NCBI GenBank assembly: GCA_031841125.1
Contig: CM063114.1
Span: 10,912,001-10,976,000, forward strand
Source: Acanthococcus lagerstroemiae
Taxonomy: Eukaryota; Arthropoda; Insecta; Hemiptera; Eriococcidae
DNA length: 64,000 nt
Direction of reading: 5' to 3'
Part shown: in pieces, positions 22,901 through 34,900 of the stretch
Layout: every line of letters starts with the position of its first letter
Numbering within the stretch: the stretch's first letter is position 1
Translations under genes and position numbers: made by a program
The notes under the pieces: generated by a model
What the model was told of the DNA's origin: nothing
What the model saw: only the letters and a program-made list of their open reading frames with translations
Databases searched by the model: none

Positions 22901-25900
22901 CAAGTATTCTTATTTACAAAACATGCCACTGCATGCCTCAAATAATAATTCTAAATTAACTTCGTTAATTGTACCTGATAACTTGTTTCTTCTTCGGCAC
23001 TTTTTCCATTTCCTTTTCCTCGTGGTATGAAACTTAGAACTGATAAAAGTTCTTTTTCAAGAAATCGATACAACCGAGTGTAATAACCGGCTAGCTAAAA
23101 CAGTATCCGGGAAAACTTGTAAAATAATTCCGAATTTGAATCGTCGTGCAAATTCGCAAGAGACGTGCGGCGCAGTACAATGTCCGGATTTATAGGTCAG
23201 TAAACTCGATATTTCCACCCGGTAGATAAATGATGCTTATTGATTCATGTTTCACGTCAACGACTCGAAAAAAAAAATGTGCAGTCGTGGTTGTCGTTCG
23301 AAAATTTTGTAACGTTTGGATGACTGCCATCGTATATCTTATTACCTTCTTTTTTTTTTTCATACACCCCGTCCCTTTACCGCCCCTCTGCGTGTACATT
23401 ATTATTTTATTTTTCATCCTAACGCGCGCCAAGAGAAAATGGATATCCATACTGCATGGCGTTCGATGTTACATAATGTATTGTGTCGATAACGAAGTAA
23501 CTATGCTGAATATTTTACACGAGAGTTCTCTCAGCGCAAACAAGGTTATAAAATTTTCGAATCAGCGTTGTATGCTTAAGTAGGTCGGTAATAGAGGGTT
23601 TTTAAGTAGTCGAAGGGTTTTAGAAATTGATGCGTGAATTGGGGAATTTCGCATTCTCGGACTCCCTCGCCAACGAAAGTGACCCGAAGTTCTTGAAGGA
23701 TACAGTGAGGGATGAGAAGACGATGTAAAAAGGGAAAAACAACCAGTAAAAGGCGGTAAAACGTAGAAACTCCGTTAAGGTTCATTAAGACTCTTTCATT
23801 TACTTTCGTTAAGATCACTTCGAGGCTCATTTAAGGTCAGTTAAAACTGCTATAAAATCGTAAAAATCGATTGAAGCAAATTAAGGCTTTTTCTACGCCT
23901 GTATAAGATTCATTACGACTCGTTGCGAGTTATTAAAACTCTCGAAGACCCGTCTACAGCCCGTTGAGGCCCATTAAAACTCCCGCAAACTTGTTTTAGA
24001 TGTTCAGATTCTTTAAAACTCGAGACCTGAGAAAACTCTCCCAAACTAGGTTTTAAATGTTTTCAGATTCTGTAAGTTCTTGCATGCTTAGGGAATAACC
24101 GATAGGGGATGGGGCAGCTTCTTCGCATCCCCCGCCACCGTCGGAATTTTTCACTCAGCAGTTGGGAAAATTTACCATTTCAGTCTAGCGAGTTGAAAAA
24201 ATCCACAAATTAAATTTTTTTTTTCTCGCTTTGATACTTGAGAATTTTAGAAATTGAGTTGAGAAGATGGGGGAGGGAACCCAACAATTGATACTTCGGA
24301 ATTTTGAGTTGAGTCAGCTGGAAAAATCCAACAGGTCAAAAGGTTTTTTTTGTCGTCTTGATACTTGGGAATTCTGAGTTGAGTCGGTCGGGACTTTCAA
24401 AATTCCCCCCCCCCGCCCCCGGAAAAACTCTTTGGTACGTCCGTATGCATGCTTAAGGCGTTTTGAAAATCAGTCAGGCTTCAGACTGTCCAAGATTCTT
24501 AGATTTTTGGAAACTCTGTAAGAATCTTCCAGCTTTTTTATGACTCTTGGTAACTCTTTAGACCCCGCTGAAAATCATTAAATTATATAACACCGTGTAA
24601 GGATTCGTTGAGATTTATTAGTACTGTGCTAAAAGTTATTAAAACTCTTCAAGAATTGAGAATTTCGTAAGGTGCATGAAGATCTTATGAGGACTTATGG
24701 GTGGATAATCATTCGGACTCAGAATTTGGAGAAATCTTGTTGAAATTCCCTCTCAGTTCCTGAAAACTTGTTCAGACTGCAGGCCCGCGTTTTTTTTTTT
24801 TTTTTTTTTTTGGGGGGAGGGGGTAATTTTCTCCGCCGGAGGGTTTCGAACTACAATTTTCAAAATATCTTGAATCAACTATACAAATCAGCTGTACTGA
24901 ACATTTATCGTGACCTTGAAGTGCATGTAGATGCAATATTATATAAGTTTTTGCTGAGCCCCGACGCATCAATTCGTTGAAAGAATAGTGCATTTTGTAA
25001 AGGAAACTTAATTACCCCTCACCCATTGATAAATCCTGCGCACAGACCTATCAGACTGTTGAAACGCACCGAAACTTTTCAAAAGCTCATCAAGTTTCAG
25101 AGTTATTAAAACTTCTTTAGACTTTGTTCAGACTGGTGCAAACATTATTTGAGACTCGTAAGAATTCTTCCATGCAATCCATTAACACGCTTGAAGCTCG
25201 TCAAAACTCATTCAGGCTGCGTTATGACTCATTAGGATTTAGTTATGAGTCATTCAGACTGAGACGCTACTAGGAGTAATGAAAACTGGTTAATATTTTG
25301 ATAGTAATCAAAATCTGATAAGACTTATCATGGTCTATGCTAATACTTTTCCAAGTATTTCAGAATGAGATGGTTCCTAGAGTGCAACCGAAATCTTTAT
25401 TCTGTTTCTTAGGTTAATTGGAAAAAGGGGGTGTAGGTTGGTGATCATTTTGGGATCTTCAGTGGAGACTTGGTAAAATATTGTCTCTTGGTTCTTGGTT
25501 TCTATATCTGCGACAGAGGAGTAGACGAATTTTTTGGTTTTGACGTATAAAATTAGGTAATTTGTAGGAATGTTAGCAAAATTTGTACTCCGCGCTTGGG
25601 ATCTTTGGGAGTGGAGGGGGTAGTTTGTTAATAATTTTCAGTTTTTCTATGGAGAGTTGGCAGAATACCCTTTGGTTCCCGGATCTTCAGACTCTGGTTC
25701 TGTTCTCTCGAAATGAGGAGTAGATGAATGTTTTGATTTGGATTTATCTGTGTAGGATAGGAAAATATTGATGGTTCAGTACACATACATCGTATATCAT
25801 TTGTAAATTAAAATCATTAGGAATTAACTCTTGGAGTACGAAGCTTGTATAGAACATGTATACTTTGATTGCATTCTGAAAACAACTGTTGGGTTGTTGC

Positions 25901-28900
25901 AAATGTTAGGTGGTGGATATGATAGCTAGTGATATTGAAGTTCATTAAAAACAATAAGTTAGAAGAGAACAGATGTGGAATAAGTGCGCACGAAATCATG
26001 AATATGTTTAATTACTCGTTTCACCAGAATTCATATTGAGACTCAGAGGAACGTACAGGAATAATTAAATTATGTCGTTAAGAAGCCACCCTTTCACCTA
26101 GTGAGCCGTTGTAATTTTTGCGGTAAACTATTCCCATTTTTTTTTTTCTATTCTCAAAGCACATATACGCGAACACATCCAATCCCTTGAGAGTTTGCTG
26201 CGTAATACGAATTTCGAACCAACGAGGGAGCTGGGTTAGAATGTGGATTGCCCAATCTCGCTGTATGCGAATAGTATCTTGCCACTTCATCTGTAATATT
26301 ACGTGAAGGAAAATCCGGAAATATCGCTATGAAAACTTTTACATCGAAATATAAAAAGAATGTTCGCATAGTGATATTGATCTGCTCGCTTTTCTGTATG
26401 GATGTATGGCCGTAAAAAAGAAAAAAATCAGGTTGTAAATTTAGAAAATCCAAAATTCTGATATGAGTTTTTGCATGGAGTTGCTCGATATGGGGGTCAA
26501 CAATAGTACTGGAGTTCGTTAGAACTCAGCGTGACTGGAGGCGATGCAACTTGGTGATGATAGAGTTCTTTCTTAATTGATACTGCGATCATCCTGAGTA
26601 AATGAAAATCCTTAATTTCTGGTATTACATATACCTGCTGTCGAAAAAATTCGACTTCGACATTAATTATTAATAACCCACTATAATTAATCGTCGAAAT
26701 ATTGAATTCGTGCGATCAGTTAATATCTTGAGGACAGCCTCGAATGCTTTCTAAGCAAAGCACTTCAGTCTGTAACTTAAAAATTCGACTTCGACTGACA
26801 GCAATAGTGTTTCGCTATTGTTAATAGCCGAAACGATAAAATAAATAAGGTAAAAAAGGTTCAGTCTCTTTTGTAACTCCTCGTACCGGACAGCCTCAGA
26901 TACTTCAACAAAGCCAATCGCTTTAGGGTGTTCGAAAACTAACGTAAAACCAATGAGTCATGATCATGTTTATACTAGTCTCTACGGTACCTGGTTGCCA
27001 GTAGGAGACCTTAGTCTCATTTCTGTTCAGATCTTCATATGGTTCAAATGTGAGTTTTTTCTTGCCTTCTCCTATGTCGTGTAATTTACTGTGAACTGGA
27101 ATTTGTGCTCGTATTTGTGTTGCCGCCGATCCAAGCAGAATTGTGAAGATTCACAGGTCAGATAACCGTTAGATTTTGCTACTAATTTCCCCAAAATTGA
27201 TCTCACTCTCCCTGTCTCGCTCTCTTTCACTCTGTCTGTTTCTCTCTCGCTAGCGTTCGCCCGCGCACTGGCCCCGAGTGGCAGTACGTTGACAGGCTCT
27301 GTAATAAGTTGTGCAAATGGTAATTATAACGAACCCTGCAATATATTCACCGACTCCTGTCGGCCAACAACAACCTGTAATAAGCGAACATTACTAGTGG
27401 TGTACTTGATATGTTCGAGCAATCCTTGACATTGAGTCCACCTCTGTAAGTTCCCATCTCTATTACTAGTAGTGCACTTGATGTTCGAGCAATCCTTAAC
27501 ATTGAATCCACTTCTGTAAGTTCCCGTCTCCCATTACTAGTGGTGCATTTAGTGTTAAGCAGTCCTTGACACTGAGTCCACATGTAGGATGTAGGTAGTA
27601 GGGTTTGTGGTGCATTTGGTGTTAAGCAGTACTTGACACTGAGTCCACCTATTAGTTGTGGTGTTTGTGGTGCGTTTGATGCTCAAGTAGTACTTAACAT
27701 TGAGTTAACTGGTAAGCTCTCAAGTTGTCTTCCACAATTTTGACTAATACTTAAGAGACATTATAAGCCGTTGCGCAAGCCATCATCCAGACGCCTCGCT
27801 CACCGCATTGTAATGACTTTGTGAACCACCACTAGGATCTCCTAAGTAAGCGCTTCTCCTAACTAATCATACCTTTATCTTGATATCATATGACTGACAG
27901 TATATGTGTTTGTCTCATGTATACTGTTAGATGAAACCACCAAGAAGCAAGACCAAAGTCATCGCAAGAAACCTACTTTACTTTAGGAGCTCATTATTTA
28001 CAAGTATTTGTAATATAACTTTTATTGCATACTATGGCTTTTCTTTCCCATAAAAGTGACTTTCAGTGTATAAACAACCTTGCTAGCTCATCACAAGCCT
28101 TCCACTGCACCAAGTTGAGCTTTTATAATTAATTGGCTGAAATAATCTATATCCCATACCCTTTCATAAATTTGTATAAATAATAAAAATATGATGATGT
28201 ATGAATTTTGGGTTGCAATATTACTCTGCTTAAACAAGATTATTTCACACCTACATTTAAGGAAATCGATGACTAGCGATCATATCGCGCTGGTAACTAG
28301 ACATGGTAGTCATGATAGTTTGTTTTCTTCGCAGTTGTGGCTTTGAGTATTTCCTTCTCTGTGCCGAAGACATGTTCCCATCTGAATCATTACTAGCCAT
28401 GGGTCTCACAATGTTGAGTAAGCGACCCACGAATCACCCAGTGCCAGGCCTTCAGGTACATGTGGTACCGTATTTTGCAATCATTATGCCGTTACCAGAA
28501 CTGGCTAGTGACTGCAGAGCGCCCTATCTATGCACCTTAGACCTTGGTTCGTACTAAAGACGTTCTGTTCGCTGTGATATTGCAGAGAGAAGGAGGAAAC
28601 CTGTTCAGTAGCTTGCCGGCACTGGGAGTGGAACCTGCGTTGCTAGGATTTGAGACTGACACAATACCATTCAACCACAGAGCAACACACCATCAAATAT
28701 TTTACTGTGCTGGAGCTCACAGAGCGTCACACCCTATGTATATATCATATCTATCGTTTTTGCCGTAGCCTTACCTGCTCCTTCCGCCACTAGTTAACCC
28801 CGTATTCTGTTTTATGCATCCATTTATGGAAACAGAACACCTAAAAACTTTACTCACTGTCTCTTATTATATTTTTCGCTGTGAATCCTATTTCAGAGGC

Positions 28901-31900
28901 TAGTAACTGCAGAGCGCACTATCTCTCTACCTTGGATCGTACTACCGTCGTTATGTTCGCTAAGATATTGCAAGGAGAGGGAAGAAACCTGTTCAGTAGA
29001 TTTCCAGCACTGGAAGTAGAACCCACTTTGCCAAGATGCGAAGTGGGACCGATACCACTCAGCTACAGAGTGACACGCCCATTAAATATTTTCCTGTGCC
29101 GGGGCTCGCATTTTTTGAACTTTCAAGTTTTTCCAAATGACCCTCCGATCTTCCATTACACCCTCGGAATCATGAGATTGAACCGGGTTTATCATATGCC
29201 TTGAGTATCAAGTTAGATCTCCTGTAAATGCCGATATTGATAATCTTGTTGTCGGCAGTCGTTTTATCTTTTGAACTTTTACGACCTACAGTGGATCATG
29301 GATGAGTAAGAACAGAGAAATCTCGAAAGAAGATGCCATTGTGAAAGAAGTGTGTCTACTAGGTCATATAAATCTTATAATTTTTTTTTTTTTTTAACAA
29401 TGTGACTGAAAAATTAATAACATGCTACTGGCAGGCGGAGGTGGCGCCCCCTGCCCAATGCGAACGAATCACTCTGTGAACGAAAACAGTGCAGCGCTGT
29501 TCTAGACGAATACCTTTTTTTTTTCTTTTTTTTTTTTTCATTTTCCACATTTATATTCTAATACCTTATACTACAGCTCAGCTTTATAATTAATTACTCA
29601 TATATTGGGATGCATTTCTGCTGCCTGCACCGCCTAAAAAACGTTTCGAATCACAAATCATTTTGAATTTTCACAATTCGAATCTTTTCAAATCCGAAAC
29701 AAATTCCTCGATTCACGATTCGAATCACAATTTTTGAATCATGTGTTAGTTTTTTTTTCTCTTCAATTTTTTAAGTATGTTTGCTCAATTGACGATTTTT
29801 AGTTTTTCCATTACATTTATCGTCATCACAGCTTGAGTGATTGTAACCCGGATCATCGATGGTTTCTTCAGAATTCTGTAGTGATTATCATTGTTCAAAA
29901 TTGAAATTCTGATCTACGCTATGAAAATCCTTGGTATACCTATATGCGGCTTATTTTTTCTCCCAATTCATTTTTTTTTTTTTTTTGCGCCTTGAGGCTC
30001 ATATTAGATGCACATTTCATACTTTCACAGTTTACAGAATATCACAGTTCGTATTTATGAGATTATGACTTGTCAAAAGAAACTACTTTACTGACATCGA
30101 ACTGACAAAGAAAAAAGCCTGAGGTTTCTTTTCTTAGAACAGTTCGATACCACTAAAGACCTTTTTCTTTTGACACGTCATATTTCACAGAAACTCAGAA
30201 AGCAATACAAAAATTAAATAAAAACGAATACCAAAAGCCAAAACAAAAATTGAAATATTGAAAACAAAAACCAGAAAGTCGAAAAAAAGATTCGAATCGC
30301 GAATCACTCACATTTTTTCGAATCACGAATTAATGATATATGTTGATATGCGATTCAAATCACCTTCAAATCATTTCTTTCACGAATCCTTCACAAATTG
30401 ATCCGAATACATTTTACGAATAAAAATTTTTGATTCGAATCGCGATTCGAATCACCTGTGATTCGTTTGCCATTTCCAGTTAATTTTTGTACCCCCTGTT
30501 ATTTGGCTCATTGTGGAAAAAGTAAAAAATATGAAGGTAATTTTGTGTCAATGGAAAGAGCGAGCGAGCAGTCCTAGGTAAAACAATAGTGAAGTGAGTG
30601 GCGAAATTCTAGTCTTTTCCTGAAGAAAAATATATTTGTAAGCTGTCTAAAGTTTTTTTTTTTTTAAGTCATATAAAGTCATCTTCTATATATTTAAAAT
30701 GAAGTTCAACACCTATATCTCAGGCTCTAATTATCGCACAATGCTGGTTAAGGTCTTAAAACACTCGATGAATCAGGATCTTTATGAATCTTTTTTTATC
30801 ACTCAAATCTGTTAAGTCCAAGGAGAGTTATGAGGGAATAACCAACTCAATCTCACTTCTCACACGCATTTCTTCCACTCATTTGTCTATTACTCACGAA
30901 CTACTTGACCTACAAAGTTCATCTTAGTCTAAGAACACTCAGTGAAGCAACCTCTTTCATATGCTTTTTTGATCACTCAAATCCGTTCAGTCTGAGGAGG
31001 GTTATGAGGTAACAACCAACTCAACCTCACTACTCACTCTCATTTCTTCCACTTATTTGTCCATTACTCACGCACTACTTGACCTACATAGTTCATCTTA
31101 GTCTAAGAACTCTCAGTGAAGCAACCTCTTTCATATCGATGGCCTGGTTTAAAAAAACATGTAAGTCCAAGTTTTGGTGAAAATAAGTTTTCTGTGGTTT
31201 CTAATGGTAAAAAAAATCGAGACATCTAAATTTAACAACCTCGGAAGTCTCAGTGCACTCTAGCGCACCCAGTAGACTGTTTAAAAAACACGTAAGTCAG
31301 ACATACAAGCTTTTTACATTATCATTCTCTATTCTTCAATTTAGAATACACGTAAGTCTAACATACAAGCTGAAAAACACGTAAGTCCAGTATAAAAACG
31401 TTGTATGTCTGGAAATTCCGAGTTGAAAAACTCGTAAGTCCAGTAACTTTGAAGTGAAAACCTCGTAAGTCACTTTTATTCCTCATAATTAGCTAATGGC
31501 TGTAAAATAATGATGGAAAACGTATTTATCATAAGTATCTGTTGCAGAAGTAACTTCTGATATGTATCAGACTCTCTCAGCAGTGAATGTGAATTTTTTA
31601 ATGTTTTTTGCTTCTCCTGAAAAATTTGTTGTTTTGGACTACGTATTTATGCTTTTTTGATCACCCAAATCTGTTCCATACACAAATAAAATACTGCATT
31701 CTGATTGGCTTTCAGTATTATCCAATCATATAAAACCACATTTCCGTACACAAGCCAATCAAATGAGGACATTGTGCCTATGTAAAGTACTCCTAATCAG
31801 CTTTCCAATTAGTGGTGATCCGACTGTGCTTCTGAGTGACTTCTTAATATTTTTTCTTTTGATTTATAATTTGTGTTAGTGTATTTTTGCATTTTAAGAT

Positions 31901-34900
31901 AGGCCTTGGTAGAAAGACAAAGCGTGCTAAACGAATAAGTGAGAAACGAAAGATGGATAGTGAAAATTCTGATATGATGTGTGGCCTATAACTTTATAAA
32001 TTTTTGTAATTTTCATTTTTTTTTAAATATATAGAATAGAGATATGTGGTGCGCTGCTAGTATATTTTTAATTTGACACCCTGTAAATATAGCAAATGCG
32101 TGTTCAGCGTTGAGTGAAAAATGATTCTGCCCGGGAGCTGACTACCCCTCGTATGCCCATCAGTTGCTTTTGTACATATTTGTTAATTGAGAAATTATCC
32201 ACTTTCTGATATCTTGAAACTTTTTCTTATTTTGACAGACTATGCGAACTATGATCGTGCCAGAAAGGGACGAAAATAAGAGGGCACGAGGGCAGCCTGC
32301 TCCCAAGCCTCCACCGTAGTCGGGAAATTTTATTAGATGAATCAAAAGTTGGAAAAATCCAACAAGTCAAAGGGGTTTCTCTTTCTTTTTTTTAGCCAAT
32401 ATAAACAAATTTTGATACTTGAGAATTTACGAGTTGAGTCAGTTGGGAATTTAATAATTTTTGCCCCTCCAGAAAAAACTCTTCGTTACGTCCCTGTTGC
32501 CAGATGTTGGTTAACGTAGTCTGTTATGGCTAGAGAGTGAACATAAACACGAGCCCTTCAATTGTCTATCTCAGCACCGTCGTGTTCTTTTAATTCTACG
32601 TATAATGTATCGGATTAAAATGGAACTTCCCCAGTCCGTTGCCAGATGGTCCTAGGTTTGATCACTCACCTTCTTTGTCGTACAGTCGAAAGGCTTCTTT
32701 TAACTCTTCTTGCATGGCGGCCACATCTTCAACTTCGTCTTCAACCAGGAAACCCGCTGCTAGAGTTACGAACTCTTCGAATTCCAGCTGTCCAGAGCCT
32801 GTTTTCGGGGGGCAAAAAGAACAACGATTAAAACGCGATCAAATTGTACAAATTTGTCTTCGCAGATTATACTTATATAGGTAAGCTATGAGGTGAATGT
32901 GCTCGTTGAGCGATAGAGTTAACATGTAATTGTATTAAACGAACAAGCCTTTTATCGGACTTGTGGATGACAGTCGGCAAGGGGGAGCGACGTAGTTGGA
33001 AGTTTTTAATTTATTAACATTATTTTACACTCGGTATAACGGCTTACGTCGTAAATTTAAAATTATATAAATTCGGCGGCAGTGGCAGTAGCGGCGATTA
33101 TTTGTGGATATTTGCCAACTTTAAATCGGATTAAAATTTGCCGCCGCTTTTCCAGTCATCGGTAATGCGACCACGCTAGGGGTTGGTAATTTTCTCTCGC
33201 CGGCGTCGTTAAAATGTAATTCAGTTGGTCACGCTTTCGGTTATCGCACCACTTTTAAGTGAAGACCCGGCGGCTACCTGCTGATGGCCTATAATTGTGC
33301 AGTCTGGCCAAATCTTCGAATTTGAGCCATCGAAATCCAGAGGAACAAAGTTTCTTAAAACAAACAGGCAACTGTCAATTCTGGTCCGGTTGTACAGGTG
33401 GCTTTCTTTATAAAACTATAATACCATATCAGAATAAGAAGAATGATTCTTAATGTGAAAATATCAAATTTTGTGAACTCTTGGCTGAGTAATTATCGAT
33501 AATCGGGGGCAATGTCCATTTACGATTGTGTACTTTAGTTTCAACTGGAGAAATAATTCATTTTGTACTACGATGATGGTAATAGTACTTCCAGAAAAAA
33601 ATTTTAATAGTTGAGAACCCCTAAGTTGCCGACTTGAGAATCGGAGCTGTATCGGTTTAAGATCAATTTGTATTTCTAATTCGGCCTCATATTAATGGTC
33701 GTAATGATTTTCTCCTCTGATGGGATGATAAAAATCACAGGAAAATAAGTATAAATTTTGAGAACCCCTTGATCGGCAATTGTTCGAATTTTGATCAGTA
33801 TTGATGTTTTTTTATTCTATCTGGTCAACAAATTTTGTAGAAGAATCCACGAACCCGTTTCTGAAATATTCTCGAAGTATCAGTTGTTTGAAAACTACTG
33901 CCTGTATATTGGGGATTTGGATTATAGCTTTCGACATTGAAATTTAATTTTTGAGAAGAGGCAAAAGCGACTTGACGTGAAAAATCACTTTCAGGTTGTT
34001 CAGTTTAAAATCCCATCCATCTGATTTGGCATTCAAGGGCCTGAAACCCAAATTTCGCAATAGGAAATTACCTCAGTTTAATGAGAGGAGAAGGGGAAAC
34101 TGTCCCCTGTCAGTTAACTCTGACGCCAGTGTGTTGGCAGAATTATCAATTATTGCAACGTATGACCGTATTTCACTACCTACTATGAACATCCTACTTA
34201 TCCTAGTACGATTAGGAGACAGATTATCGTAAATTCTGACAAATGTTGGCATTGTACGTAGAGTCTTGTATCTTTGTAAATGTGATACATACGAAGAAAA
34301 TGGTAAGAACCATTTTTATAGAGAACTAGCTTACCTGCTTCGCGGCTCATCTAGACTGTAGGCTAAAGTGGGTTGGTTAAAGTGAGTTTGATGGAGGAAC
34401 ACTGGTATCTAGCTCTCTAACTCAGTATATGTAGGCTATTATAACTAATCAAATGAAATATTTGGTGCTCAGTTTCCCTCATATTTGGTTTCCCAATTTG
34501 AGACTGGCTCAGTATCATTTTACTTTGGTATTCTTTATTGTAACCGCAAGTATATGTAGATACCTACTCAATGTTGGGTAGATACATGTTTCTTTGAAAT
34601 GGGTAGGTAAACTTGTGCACCAAATTGGAAGTTTGACTAGTAACCATGCGTGTACTTATGACGACGATATCTTTAGCTGTAGTTATTGCATATTTTCATG
34701 ATATTGATACATGAAACACGTGACACTTTCCATACAATCAAACAACAAAAACTGAATTTTGTTGTGTGTGTGCACGTGTGTTGATAGATGGGTAACGGTA
34801 CAGCGCCTGATTGCTAGAGGGTTCTGTACTCACCGTTATGAAACCTGTGGAAGTTTATGATAGGAAATAGCGTCAACTCATATTGCATTCAGTCGGAGGG

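Larger units (their letters stand above)
20992..32669 (-). other. Troponin C intron 4 (11678 bp)
   Basis: GTGAGT-TTACAG intron, phase 1. It contains a CTGT-type microsatellite (22.6 kb), a degenerate short-period array (23.8-25.3 kb), a ~70-bp minisatellite (27.4 kb), a 1-kb SINE-like repeat (28.3-29.4 kb), a hAT-like element with a nested hairpin (29.6-30.5 kb) and two local tandem repeats (30.8-31.5 kb). The stretches 21.0-22.5 kb and 25.4-27.3 kb hold AT-rich sequence without a recognised element. No nested gene was seen on either strand. Confidence 0.8.

Noticed and set aside
27390..27711. CRISPR-like array of regularly spaced repeats
   Set aside because: It is a continuous ~70-bp minisatellite without constant repeats and unique spacers, in an animal gene intron.
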